A stretch of 14,334 bases of DNA from an uncultured Veillonella sp. (GCA_900549805.1 URPV01000026.1:1-14334); one strand, 5' to 3'. Positions 1 to 8,146 are shown, numbered from the stretch's first letter. Notes: generated by a model from the sequence alone, not told the origin. Program-made: numbers and translations.

Positions 1-30
1 TAAAAGAAGATCAAAGTTGGGAGGGTATCT

Positions 31-2226
31 ATGGAAAGCTTATTAGAAGGCCTGAATCAGGAGCAGCGCGAAGCTGTGCAACATACGGAAGGGCCTTTGC
101 TCATATTGGCTGGCGCGGGTTCTGGCAAAACTAAGGTTCTTACTGTTCGTGTAGCCTATTTGTTAGCCCAAGGGGTGAGTCCCTTTGAAATCTTGGCCAT
201 TACCTTTACCAATAAGGCTGCCAAGGAAATGAAGGAACGGGTGGCTAATATTGTGGGTCCTGTGGCTGAAAAAATTTGGCTTTCTACCTTTCACTCCTTC
301 TGTGCCAAGCTATTGCGCTTTGAAATTAATGGGTATTTAGGATACAATTCCAACTTTACCATCTATGATACTTCTGATTCCCAGGTGGTTATCAAGGCAG
401 CTCTCAAGGCACTTAATTTGGACGATAAGTACTATCCGGTAAATGCCATGTTATCGGCTATTTCTGGGGCTAAAAACAGACTCCTCTTTGCAGCTGACTT
501 CCGTAAAGAGGCACAAAATTTCTACGATCAGAAGGTGGCCGATGTCTATGAATACTATGAGCGAGAATTGCGAAAAAACAATGCAGTGGACTTTGATGAC
601 CTCCTCTTGATTGCGGTTAAACTTCTTATTACTCATCAAGATATTCAGGATAAGTATGCCAATCGTTTTAAGTATATTATGATCGACGAATACCAGGATA
701 CTAACCACGCCCAATACACCCTGGCTCGCCTCTTGGCTAGCAAGTGGCAGAATATCTGTGTTGTAGGGGATGCGGACCAATCCATTTATGCTTGGCGGGG
801 AGCGGATATTCAAAATATCCTAGATTTCGAAAAAGACTATCCTAGGGCTAAGTCTATCAAGCTCGAACGGAACTATCGGTCTACTAAGGTCATCCTGGAT
901 GCAGCCAATGCAGTTATCGATAATAATACGGGGAGACCTGATAAGAACCTTTGGACAGACCGGGTGGAGGGGGCTAAAATCCAACATTTTACGGCCCAAT
1001 CGGAGCATGAAGAAGCTGCTTTCATAGGTGATACCATCTCAAAAAAGCATGAAATCCACGATATTTCTTGGGGCGACATGGCCATCCTCTACCGGACTAA
1101 TGCTCAGTCTCGTGTTTTAGAAGAAGCCCTTATCAAACGAGCTATTCCTTATACCATGGTGGGGGGGACCAAGTTCTATGACCGTAAAGAAATCAAGGAC
1201 GTATTGGCTTATCTGCGGGTTCTTTTTAACCCCTTTGACGATTTAGCACTCTTGCGCATTATCAATGTACCTAAGCGGGCTATTGGGCCAACTACGGTTG
1301 CCAAATTGCAAGAATACGCTCGTAATAATGGAACTAGTCTCTTTATGACCCTGACCCAGCTGCATTTGATTCCTACCATAAAGGGCAAGACCAAGGAAAA
1401 ATTAGAAGCCTTTGGTATGCTCATCTTTTCCTTGGTAGCTGAGATGGAAGACAAGAATGTGTTAGATCTGTTTGAAGCTATATTGGACCAAACTCATTAT
1501 TTAGAACTTTTAGAAGCATCCACAGACCCACAGGACCAAGCACGGGTGGAAAATATCGGTGAACTCTTGTCCGTGGCTAAGGATTTTGTGGATGCTAATC
1601 CACAAGGAACAGTGGAAGAGTTCTTGGAACAAGTGGCTTTGGTCAATGATGTGGATAATTATGAGGAAAACGAGTCTAAAGTTACCCTCATGACCCTCCA
1701 TGCGGCCAAGGGGCTAGAGTTTCCAATTGTATTTCTAGGGGGCCTAGAAGAAGGGATGTTCCCACACAGTCGGACTCTTATGAATGAAGAGGAAATCGAA
1801 GAAGAACGACGTCTGGCTTACGTTGGAATTACCCGGGCTGAACGGGAGCTCTTCATTTCTAACGCCACTACTCGTACCGTCTTTGGTAAGACCTCCGGTC
1901 ATTTACCATCTCGTTTTATTGAAGAAATTCCTGCAGAACTAGTGGATGATTTACGTCCTAAACGCAAGGTACCTGATGATATTAAACGCCATGTGCCAAG
2001 TCATATGTCCGTAGCCTCTCGCCCTGTTATCAAGCCGATCATCCGTAACCAAGAGGTGGAGGATTGGCAGGTAGGTGATTTGGCTCAGCATACTAAGTGG
2101 GGACAAGGTAAGGTTATCGCTGTGGCTGGTGCAGGGGCTAATGTTAAGTTGACCATAGAGTTCCCAAGTCAAGGTGTCCGCATGCTAATGGCTAAGTTTG
2201 CACCGGTTAAGAAAGTTGTTAAGTAG
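31..2226 (+). CDS. pcrA: ATP-dependent 3'-5' DNA helicase PcrA (UvrD/Rep family)
   Basis: Superfamily 1A helicase that unwinds DNA during repair and at stalled forks and removes RecA or RNA polymerase from DNA. The 731 residues are the usual PcrA length and carry all the expected motifs in order: Q motif GLNQEQREAV (about 8-17), Walker A AGAGSGKT (27-34), DEYQD Walker B (219-223), GDADQSIYAWRGA (246-258), LERNYRS (278-284), motif V LMTLHAAKGLEFP (553-565) and motif VI YVGITRAER (597-605). The last 50 residues (WQVGDLAQHTKWGQGKV onward) match the PcrA Tudor-like domain known to bind RNA polymerase, which separates it from shorter Rep-like helicases. The ATG follows GGGAGGG at 20-26. ligA begins 10 bases downstream, the usual Firmicutes pairing. 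The 30 bases upstream are too short to show a promoter. Confidence 0.97.
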   Translation: MESLLEGLNQEQREAVQHTEGPLLILAGAGSGKTKVLTVRVAYLLAQGVSPFEILAITFTNKAAKEMKERVANIVGPVAEKIWLSTFHSFCAKLLRFEINGYLGYNSNFTIYDTSDSQVVIKAALKALNLDDKYYPVNAMLSAISGAKNRLLFAADFRKEAQNFYDQKVADVYEYYERELRKNNAVDFDDLLLIAVKLLITHQDIQDKYANRFKYIMIDEYQDTNHAQYTLARLLASKWQNICVVGDADQSIYAWRGADIQNILDFEKDYPRAKSIKLERNYRSTKVILDAANAVIDNNTGRPDKNLWTDRVEGAKIQHFTAQSEHEEAAFIGDTISKKHEIHDISWGDMAILYRTNAQSRVLEEALIKRAIPYTMVGGTKFYDRKEIKDVLAYLRVLFNPFDDLALLRIINVPKRAIGPTTVAKLQEYARNNGTSLFMTLTQLHLIPTIKGKTKEKLEAFGMLIFSLVAEMEDKNVLDLFEAILDQTHYLELLEASTDPQDQARVENIGELLSVAKDFVDANPQGTVEEFLEQVALVNDVDNYEENESKVTLMTLHAAKGLEFPIVFLGGLEEGMFPHSRTLMNEEEIEEERRLAYVGITRAERELFISNATTRTVFGKTSGHLPSRFIEEIPAELVDDLRPKRKVPDDIKRHVPSHMSVASRPVIKPIIRNQEVEDWQVGDLAQHTKWGQGKVIAVAGAGANVKLTIEFPSQGVRMLMAKFAPVKKVVK

Positions 2227-2231
2227 GAGAT
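2224..2231 (+). promoter_or_regulatory. Ribosome binding site that sets the ligA start
   Basis: TAGGAGAT overlaps the pcrA stop codon and sits five bases before the ATG at 2237. The longer in-frame ATG at 2198 lies inside pcrA, has no comparable site, and would add 13 residues (MHRLRKLLSRRFI) unlike any LigA N-terminus. The site therefore decides for the 2237 start and suggests translational coupling to pcrA. Confidence 0.8.
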
Positions 2232-2236
2232 TTATC

Positions 2237-4237
2237 ATGTCCACAGTTGATCCAAAAGAACGGATTTTAGAGCTCCAAAAGGAACTAGCCCATCATTCCT
2301 ACCTCTATTATGTTAAGGATGCACCGGTTATTTCTGACCGGGAGTATGATTTACTATACCGAGAATTGGTGGACCTAGAGACAGCCCATCCTGAGTACAT
2401 AACCCCTTCTTCTCCAACCCAACGGATTGGAGCCAAGATAGAAGGTAATTTGCCAAAGGTGGTCCATGGTGTCCCTATGCTTTCCTTGTCTAATGTATTT
2501 AATGCAGAAGAAGTAAAGGCCTTTGGGGACCGCGTAGTCAAAGGATTGGGTCATGAGCCTAAGTATGTGGTAGAACTTAAAATTGATGGCCTATCCTGTA
2601 ACCTTCATTACCAAAATGGGGTTTTGGTACGGGCTGTCACCCGTGGCGACGGTAAGGTAGGAGAGGATGTGACGGCTAATGCTAGAACAATCCAGTCCAT
2701 CCCTCTCTATATAGAAGGGGCCCCTGAGTTTATAGAAATTCGTGGCGAAGTATATATGCCCCACAAGGAATTTGCCCGCATCAATGAAGAGAGGGAGGAA
2801 GACGGGTTACCTACCTTCGTCAACCCTAGAAATGCAGCGGCTGGCTCTTTGCGCCAACAGGACCCAGCTATTACAGCGGACCGCAATTTGGCCTTTTTTG
2901 CCTATGCCTTAGGAGATAATGATGGGGCCAATATCCACAGTCAAGAAGAGCTCTTGAAACAATTAGCTGACTTCCATTTCTCTGTTAACCCTAATTATCA
3001 AGTATGCGATTCTATCGACCAAGTGAATGAAGTCATTGAGGAATGGGATCAAAAACGCCATGCCTTACCTTATGATACGGATGGCATGGTTATCAAGGTC
3101 AATGATTTTAGTGACCAAGCCATCTTAGGGGCCACGGTAAAAGCCCCTCTTTGGGCCACTGCTTACAAGTATCCGCCAGAAGAGGTGGAAACGGTCTTGA
3201 CTCATATTGATGTCAATGTAGGCCGTACAGGGGTTTTGACCCCTACAGGGGACCTTGAAACGGTCTTTGTGTCGGGCACTAATGTGTCCCGTGTAACCCT
3301 CCATAATGAGGACTTTATCAAGGAAAAGGACATCCGCATAGGGGACCACGTCCTCATCCATAAGGCGGCAGAAATCATTCCAGAAGTAATCCGGGTCCTT
3401 CCAGATAAGCGGACTGGCGCTGAAGTGGTCTTCCATATGCCTAAGGAATGTCCTGTTTGTAGCTACCCAACAGTTCGTAAAGAAGGGGAAGTGGCTATAC
3501 GATGCTCAAATGAACACTGTCCGGCTATTGAGAAGGGATCCATCATTCATTTTGCTTCTCGGGATGCTATGAATATTGATGGATTAGGGCCTCAAATTAT
3601 AGATTCTCTAATTGCTAATAAGATCATTGAAAATGTGGTAGATCTCTATCACTTAAGTGAAGAGTCATTAGTAAGTATGGACCGGATGGGTAAAAAATCG
3701 GCACAAAACCTCCTCAAGGCCATTGAAGACTCCAAGACCCGTGGTCTAGATCGAGTCCTCTTCGGTCTTGGTATCCGCCTCATCGGGTCTAAAGCAGCCA
3801 CCACCTTAGCCAAGACGGTTGTAACTATGGATCGCTTTATGACCATCTCTAAGGAAGAGTTAACCGCCGTTGATGAAATTGGGGCAACTATGGCTGAGTC
3901 GATTATCGACTTCCGTAATAATCCACGCAACCAAGCTCTTATTGAGGGGCTTCGCCAGGCTGGCTTAACTCTTCATATGGAGGTAGAAGAAGCGGCCGGT
4001 CATGAAATGGAAGGGGAGACAGTGGTCCTTACGGGCAAACTGGAAGTCATGGGCCGGACAGAGGCCGGTAAGCTCTTAGAAGCCCATGGTGCTAAGGTAA
4101 CCGGCTCTGTATCTAAGAAGACAACCCTAGTTGTAGCCGGGGCTGATGCCGGATCTAAGTTAACTAAGGCAGAAGAGTTAGGCATCCGTATTATGACAGA
4201 GGAAGAATTCCTAGACTTAATCAGGGATTGGCAATAA
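2237..4237 (+). CDS. ligA: NAD-dependent DNA ligase LigA
   Basis: Seals nicks in duplex DNA during replication and repair, using NAD+ to adenylate itself. From the ATG at 2237 the protein is 666 residues, the normal family length. Visible parts are the N-terminal Ia region with YY and DREYD (about 24-38), the adenylation site ELKIDG with catalytic Lys115 (the same number as in E. coli LigA), an OB-fold region, a four-cysteine zinc site (C405, C408, C423, C428), helix-hairpin-helix repeats (about 440-570) and a C-terminal BRCT domain (about 590-666, starting near GETVVLTG). The open frame extends upstream to an ATG at 2198 inside pcrA, but the ribosome binding site and the family N-terminus favour 2237. 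It forms a repair operon with pcrA. Confidence 0.97.
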   Translation: MSTVDPKERILELQKELAHHSYLYYVKDAPVISDREYDLLYRELVDLETAHPEYITPSSPTQRIGAKIEGNLPKVVHGVPMLSLSNVFNAEEVKAFGDRVVKGLGHEPKYVVELKIDGLSCNLHYQNGVLVRAVTRGDGKVGEDVTANARTIQSIPLYIEGAPEFIEIRGEVYMPHKEFARINEEREEDGLPTFVNPRNAAAGSLRQQDPAITADRNLAFFAYALGDNDGANIHSQEELLKQLADFHFSVNPNYQVCDSIDQVNEVIEEWDQKRHALPYDTDGMVIKVNDFSDQAILGATVKAPLWATAYKYPPEEVETVLTHIDVNVGRTGVLTPTGDLETVFVSGTNVSRVTLHNEDFIKEKDIRIGDHVLIHKAAEIIPEVIRVLPDKRTGAEVVFHMPKECPVCSYPTVRKEGEVAIRCSNEHCPAIEKGSIIHFASRDAMNIDGLGPQIIDSLIANKIIENVVDLYHLSEESLVSMDRMGKKSAQNLLKAIEDSKTRGLDRVLFGLGIRLIGSKAATTLAKTVVTMDRFMTISKEELTAVDEIGATMAESIIDFRNNPRNQALIEGLRQAGLTLHMEVEEAAGHEMEGETVVLTGKLEVMGRTEAGKLLEAHGAKVTGSVSKKTTLVVAGADAGSKLTKAEELGIRIMTEEEFLDLIRDWQ

Positions 4238-4258
4238 AACTTTTAATTCTGCTATAAT
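4228..4258 (+). promoter_or_regulatory. Extended -10 promoter for gatCAB
   Basis: TGCTATAAT at 4250-4258 is a perfect extended -10 (TG-N-TATAAT). A possible -35, TTGGCA, lies at 4228-4233 inside the last ligA codons. Its 19-base spacing is long, which fits an extended -10 that depends little on the -35. The start of transcription should fall near 4265, giving a leader of about 25 bases before gatC. I see no terminator between ligA and this promoter, so read-through from pcrA-ligA is also possible. Confidence 0.7.
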
Positions 4259-4288
4259 AAAGGGCGTATACTGAAAGGAAGTGGACTC

Positions 4289-4579
4289 ATGAAAATCAGT
4301 CGCGATGATATTAAAACAATCGCTAGACTTTCTCGGTTGGAAGTGAGCGAAGAGAATATGCCACAATTGGAAAAAGAATTGTCTGATATTCTTTCCTATG
4401 TGGAACAATTAAACGAATTGGATTTGGATGGTGTTGAAACTATGGCTCATGCCGTGCCATTGCAAAACGTATTGCGGGAAGACCAAGTTAAACCATCTAT
4501 TGATCATGATAAAGCCTTGTCTACAGCGCCAGTTGAAGACGATGGTTATTTCGCGGTACCACGCGTTGTTCAAAACTAG
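4289..4579 (+). CDS. gatC: Asp-tRNA(Asn)/Glu-tRNA(Gln) amidotransferase subunit C
   Basis: Small subunit of the GatCAB complex; it wraps between GatA and GatB and stabilises the assembly. The 96 residues are the usual size. The N-terminal half has the expected helical pattern (ISRDDIKTIARLSRLEVSEE, then a heptad-like stretch through LSDILSYVEQL). The C-terminal half has the conserved LREDQV and the ending DDGYFAVPRVV seen across the family. The ATG follows AAGGAAGTGG (4275-4284). gatA starts 11 bases after the stop. It is the first gene behind the promoter at 4250-4258. Confidence 0.96.
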   Translation: MKISRDDIKTIARLSRLEVSEENMPQLEKELSDILSYVEQLNELDLDGVETMAHAVPLQNVLREDQVKPSIDHDKALSTAPVEDDGYFAVPRVVQN

Positions 4580-4590
4580 GAGGAGACACT

Positions 4591-6051
4591 GTGGCTACAA
4601 TTCACGAACTTCACAAGAAACTTGCCAACAAAGAAATCTCCGCTGTGGAATTGACCAAGGCGGTAATTGCACATAAAGAACAAGTAGAACCACAAGTGGG
4701 TGCCTACTTGTCTGACTCTCATGAAGAAGCCTTGGCTAAAGCGCAAGCGGTGGATGATAAAATCGCTGCAGGGCAAGATATTTCTATGCTAGCTGGTATT
4801 CCAGGAGCCATTAAAGATAATATCTGCATTGAAGGTCAAAAGGCTACATGTGCGTCTAAGATGCTAGAAAATTTTGTGCCTCCTTACTCAGCCACCGTTA
4901 TTGAGAAATTGAAAGGCCAAGATTTCATTTCCTTGGGTAAGCTCAATATGGATGAATTCGCCATGGGCGGGTCTACTGAAAACTCTGCTTTAGGCAAGAC
5001 GACTAATCCTTGGAACAAGGACTATGTGCCAGGTGGTTCTTCTGGTGGGTCAGCAGCTTCTGTATCTGCAGGGTCTGCTATTTGGTCCCTCGGTTCTGAT
5101 ACTGGTGGATCTATCCGTCAACCAGCTTCCTTCTGTGGCGTGGTGGGCATGAAGCCGACCTATGGTAATGTATCTCGTTACGGACTCATTGCCTTTGCGT
5201 CCTCCTTGGATCAAATTGGACCTGTGACCCGTGATGTAAGAGACGCGGCTATTGTATTGAATGCCATTACCGGTCATGATGACAAGGATTCTACCTCCAT
5301 TCCAGGCGACCGCCCTGACTATACTAAGGCTCTTATTAATGATGTTAAGAACCTCAAAATCGGTGTGCCTAAGGAATTCTTTGGGGAAGGTCTCAATCCA
5401 GAAGTTCGAAAGGCCATGGAAGAGGCTATTGATACCTATAAAAAATTGGGCGCCCAAATCGTGGAAGTCTCCTTGCCATCCACAAAGTATGCCCTATCTG
5501 CATACTATATTGTAGCCTTGGCGGAAGCTTCCTCTAACCTGGCTCGTTATGATGGTGTATCCTACGGTCTTCGTGTGCCGGCGGATAACTTGGTAGAAAT
5601 GTCCACCAAGACCCGTAGCCAAGGTTTTGGTAAGGAAGTACAACGCCGCATCTTGCTCGGCACCTATGTACTTCGGTCCGGTTATTACGATGCTTATTAC
5701 AAGAAGGCCTTACAAGTGCGACGGGTCATTAAAAATGAATTTGATCAAGCCTTCCAAGACGTGGATCTCTTGTTAACACCAACAGCGCCTAACACATCCT
5801 ACAAGTTTGGAGAAAAGGCTAACGATCCATTAGCTATGTATCTTGAAGATATCTGTACAGTACCGGTTAACCTCGCTGGCATCCCAGGCATTTCCATTCC
5901 TGCTGGCATGTCCTCTGAGGGTCTTCCAATCGGTATGCAACTCTTAGGCCCTGCTATGGGTGAAGAAGTCTTGCTCCGTGCAGCTTATACATTTGAACAA
6001 GAGCGTCCTGACTGCAAAATTGTGGCGCCAACGGGGGAGGCTTTGGTATGA
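4591..6051 (+). CDS. gatA: Asp-tRNA(Asn)/Glu-tRNA(Gln) amidotransferase subunit A (glutaminase)
   Basis: Amidase-signature subunit that releases ammonia from glutamine and passes it to GatB. At 486 residues it is full length. The catalytic Ser-cisSer-Lys triad is visible: Lys75 in GAIKDN, Ser150 in GGSSGGS and Ser174 in DTGGSIRQP. The 24-residue spacing of the two serines matches the family. Translation begins at GTG, chosen because AGGAGGAGA (4578-4586) overlaps the gatC stop just upstream and the N-terminus ATIHELHKKL fits GatA. The stop overlaps the gatB start in an ATGA arrangement, pointing to coupled synthesis of the subunits in equal amounts. Confidence 0.97.
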   Translation: MATIHELHKKLANKEISAVELTKAVIAHKEQVEPQVGAYLSDSHEEALAKAQAVDDKIAAGQDISMLAGIPGAIKDNICIEGQKATCASKMLENFVPPYSATVIEKLKGQDFISLGKLNMDEFAMGGSTENSALGKTTNPWNKDYVPGGSSGGSAASVSAGSAIWSLGSDTGGSIRQPASFCGVVGMKPTYGNVSRYGLIAFASSLDQIGPVTRDVRDAAIVLNAITGHDDKDSTSIPGDRPDYTKALINDVKNLKIGVPKEFFGEGLNPEVRKAMEEAIDTYKKLGAQIVEVSLPSTKYALSAYYIVALAEASSNLARYDGVSYGLRVPADNLVEMSTKTRSQGFGKEVQRRILLGTYVLRSGYYDAYYKKALQVRRVIKNEFDQAFQDVDLLLTPTAPNTSYKFGEKANDPLAMYLEDICTVPVNLAGIPGISIPAGMSSEGLPIGMQLLGPAMGEEVLLRAAYTFEQERPDCKIVAPTGEALV

Positions 6052-7493
6052 GTAAATACGAAACCGTCGTAGGCCTTGAGGTCCATACGGAATTAAAAAC
6101 TAAATCTAAGATTTTCTGTGGCTGTACCACTGAATTTGGTGGGGATCAAAATACCCATGTATGCCCTGTCTGCTTAGGCCTTCCAGGGGTTCTTCCAGTC
6201 CTTAATAAGAAGGTCGTGGAATACGCTATCAAGGTTGGTTTAGCCCTTAACTGTGAAATCTTGCACTATAATAAGTTCGACCGCAAGCAATACTTTTATC
6301 CTGACTTGCCTAAGAACTGGCAAACTTCCCAATACGATTTGCCAATCTGCTTGAATGGCCATTTGGATATCGAAGTGGATGGCCAAGTGCGCCGTATTCG
6401 GATTAACCGGATTCACATGGAAGAAGATGCAGGTAAGTTAGTTCACTCTGGTGCTACTATTTCCGATTCCTCCTCCTCTAATGTAGACTACAATCGTACG
6501 GGTGTTCCACTTCTAGAAATCGTATCGGAACCAGATATCCGTTCTGGCGCAGAAGCACGGGCCTATGTGGAAAAATTGCGGTCTATCTTAAAGTACTTGG
6601 ATGTATCTGACTGCCGTATGGAAGAAGGTTCTCTCCGGGCGGATGCCAATATTTCCATCCGCCTTCGTGGTGATGAAACATTGGGTACCAAGTCTGAAAT
6701 TAAGAATATGAACTCTTTGTCCGCTATCCAAAAAGGGGTTGAATACGAAGCCCTCCGCCAAGCTGAATTAGTGGAAGATGGTGGCCAAGTGGTCCAAGAA
6801 ACACGGACATGGGATGATGGTCAAGGTGTTACCTTGTCTATGCGTAAGAAAGAAGCTGAAAACGATTACCGTTTCTTCCCAGAACCTGACTTGCCACCAG
6901 TTGTCATTACAGATGAGCAAATCGAAGAGGCACGGGCTAACTTGCCTGAATTGCCAGATGCTAAGCATGATCGTTTTATGGCCGATTATGGCTTGTCTTC
7001 TGAAGATGCCCTCATCTTAACGGCTGAACGGACAACAGCGGACTACTTGGATGCGGCTGTCAAAGAAGGAGCGGATCCTAAAACCGTAGCTAATTGGATG
7101 TTGGGTGATTTGTCTAAGATGGTCAACGAACACAATTTGACCTTCGATCAAGCCCCTGTCAAACCATCTATGTTGGCGGCTATGATTGCTCTTATCGATA
7201 ACAACACAATTTCCGGTAAAATTGCTAAGAAGGTTATTGTATCCATGTGGGAATCTGGTAAAGATCCTAAGACCATAGTAGAAGAAGAGGGTCTTGTACA
7301 AATTACGGATACAGCAGAAATTGAAAAGATTGTTCGCGAAGTTATTGCTAAGTCTGAGAAGGCCGTAGCCGACTATAAAGCTGGTAATAAGAAAGCGGTA
7401 GGCGCTATCGTTGGTGGCGTTATGAAAGCAACCCAAGGGAAGGCAAACCCTGGTCTTGTAAATCAATTGATTGGTAAGATTCTTTCCGAATAA
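6048..7493 (+). CDS. gatB: Asp-tRNA(Asn)/Glu-tRNA(Gln) amidotransferase subunit B
   Basis: tRNA-binding subunit that phosphorylates the misacylated Glu or Asp on tRNA and then amidates it with ammonia from GatA. The 481 residues are standard length. The N-terminus YETVVGLEVHTEL and the zinc site cysteines C24, C26, C39 and C42 (FCGCTTEF, then HVCPVCLGLPG) are typical. The KFDRKQYFYPDLPKNWQTSQ region of the catalytic core follows, and the C-terminal 150 residues form the helical YqeY-like tRNA-binding tail. The start overlaps the gatA stop by four bases, with GGGGGAGG at 6033-6040 serving as ribosome binding site inside gatA. The sequence alone does not tell whether the complex serves tRNA-Gln, tRNA-Asn or both. 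Confidence 0.97.
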   Translation: MSKYETVVGLEVHTELKTKSKIFCGCTTEFGGDQNTHVCPVCLGLPGVLPVLNKKVVEYAIKVGLALNCEILHYNKFDRKQYFYPDLPKNWQTSQYDLPICLNGHLDIEVDGQVRRIRINRIHMEEDAGKLVHSGATISDSSSSNVDYNRTGVPLLEIVSEPDIRSGAEARAYVEKLRSILKYLDVSDCRMEEGSLRADANISIRLRGDETLGTKSEIKNMNSLSAIQKGVEYEALRQAELVEDGGQVVQETRTWDDGQGVTLSMRKKEAENDYRFFPEPDLPPVVITDEQIEEARANLPELPDAKHDRFMADYGLSSEDALILTAERTTADYLDAAVKEGADPKTVANWMLGDLSKMVNEHNLTFDQAPVKPSMLAAMIALIDNNTISGKIAKKVIVSMWESGKDPKTIVEEEGLVQITDTAEIEKIVREVIAKSEKAVADYKAGNKKAVGAIVGGVMKATQGKANPGLVNQLIGKILSE

Positions 7494-7497
7494 GAGC

Positions 7498-7521
7498 GGT
7501 CAGATAGGTCCTATCTAGACC
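7498..7521 (+). other. Imperfect inverted repeat between gatB and the membrane-protein gene
   Basis: GGTC-AGATAGG-T-CCTATCT-A-GACC: a perfect 7-base palindromic arm pair around one base, extended by GGTC/GACC with one bulged A. A competing pairing is TAGGTC (7505-7510) with GACCTA (7518-7523). No T-run follows, so it is not a standard terminator. It lies just before the ribosome binding site of the next gene and could be an RNA processing or translation-control hairpin, or an operator. Function is unknown. Confidence 0.5.
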
Positions 7522-7528
7522 TAATAAT

Positions 7529-7534
7529 GAGGAG
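7529..7534 (+). promoter_or_regulatory. Ribosome binding site that sets the 7539 start
   Basis: GAGGAG lies four bases before the ATG at 7539. The in-frame ATG at 7527 precedes and overlaps this site and has no good one of its own, so the shorter protein (143 residues) is preferred over the 147-residue version. Confidence 0.65.
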
Positions 7535-7538
7535 ATAT

Positions 7539-7970
7539 ATGGCAGAAACAAGTCATAGAGATACAAATCAAAGTGGTCATCGCTATAATGGGGCAGATGA
7601 ACCGATTTACAATCAGACAGAAGCCAATGATACCATTCGTATGTCTCAAGAGGATGTACAAGACTTTGATGGGATTACCATTGATGAATCAGGCCAGGAA
7701 ATCCATGTGGAAGAACCACAAGAGGCACATAGACCTTATGGTTCTTTTAGAGGTGCCTTTAGCCAAGGTGAGGAAGGGGCTAATCCCTTTTCCTCAGCCC
7801 CAGGCCTTAAGATCTTCAACATTGGATCTTGGGGCTGTATCATAGCCATCTTAATTCTTATGGCTATTATTGGTCTCTTCTTTGCAGGGATTTTCTTCTT
7901 TGCCAAGTATATATTGGTAGGTGTTCTTATCCTAGCGCTTATCTTTGGCTTTAATTCCCTCTTAGGTTAA
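7539..7970 (+). CDS. Hypothetical acidic protein with C-terminal membrane hairpin
   Basis: I do not recognise this family. The 143-residue product has two distinct halves. Residues 1-95 are polar, rich in Asp, Glu, Gln, Asn, Ser and Gly, strongly acidic, and look disordered, with no cysteine or catalytic-looking motif. Residues about 98-141 are almost wholly hydrophobic (GCIIAILILMAIIGLFFAG, then a second stretch after Lys123), suggesting two closely spaced membrane helices or a re-entrant hairpin. There is no signal peptide, so the acidic tail probably stays in the cytoplasm, though topology is a guess. It lies 45 bases after gatB without an obvious promoter of its own, so it is probably co-transcribed with gatCAB. 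A terminator follows. The start at 7539 rests on GAGGAG at 7529-7534. Confidence 0.75.
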   Translation: MAETSHRDTNQSGHRYNGADEPIYNQTEANDTIRMSQEDVQDFDGITIDESGQEIHVEEPQEAHRPYGSFRGAFSQGEEGANPFSSAPGLKIFNIGSWGCIIAILILMAIIGLFFAGIFFFAKYILVGVLILALIFGFNSLLG

Positions 7971-8024
7971 ACTTAGCCTATTAGGCAGTCTAACATTGAG
8001 AGCCTTTGTCTTAAATCAGTGCAT

Positions 8025-8062
8025 AAAAAGGTCCTAATCCTTACGGGATTAGGACCTTTTTT
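8025..8062 (+). terminator. Strong intrinsic terminator, probably bidirectional
   Basis: GGTCCTAATCC (8030-8040) pairs perfectly with GGATTAGGACC (8046-8056) across a five-base loop TTACG. A run of six T follows (8057-8062), and five A precede the stem (8025-8029), lengthening it and giving a T-run on the other strand too. It ends the gatCAB-7539 transcript and separates it from the radical SAM operon. The rest of the 176-base gap holds only a weak repeat, GCCTA-T-TAGGC (7976-7986), and the next promoter. Confidence 0.93.
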
Positions 8063-8087
8063 AGTTCTCAGAGCTAGAGTATTCATA

Positions 8088-8096
8088 TGGTATAAT
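8088..8096 (+). promoter_or_regulatory. Extended -10 promoter for the radical SAM/phoH operon
   Basis: TGGTATAAT is a perfect extended -10 of the same TG-N-TATAAT form as the one before gatC. No good -35 is visible at 16-18 bases upstream, where the DNA reads CTCAGAG and runs back toward the terminator T-run. Transcription should start near 8103, leaving about 44 bases before the ATG at 8147. Because the downstream genes are spaced by 16 bases or less, or overlap, this could drive everything to the end of the window. Confidence 0.7.
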
Positions 8097-8146
8097 GAGA
8101 TTAATGATTAAGCTGGCGTTTACCGTTCGATGATTACGAGGATTCA

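Noticed and set aside
2198..2236. N-terminal extension of ligA from an ATG at 2198
   Set aside because: It lies inside pcrA, has no ribosome binding site and encodes 13 basic residues not seen in LigA proteins; the TAGGAGAT site supports 2237.
5050..5457. 135-codon open frame on the minus strand inside gatA
   Set aside because: Shadow of the conserved GatA active-site region on the other strand; no domain.
7017..7466. 149-codon open frame on the minus strand inside gatB
   Set aside because: It lies wholly opposite the conserved gatB coding sequence, and its translation looks random, with no recognisable domain.
7976..7986. Small palindrome GCCTA-T-TAGGC after the 7539-7970 gene as a second terminator
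   Set aside because: Five-base arms around one base with no T-run; too weak beside the strong terminator at 8025-8062.
8097..8146. Cobalamin riboswitch before the B12-binding radical SAM gene
   Set aside because: The leader is only about 44-50 bases, far too short for a cobalamin riboswitch, and no B12-box-like sequence is seen.
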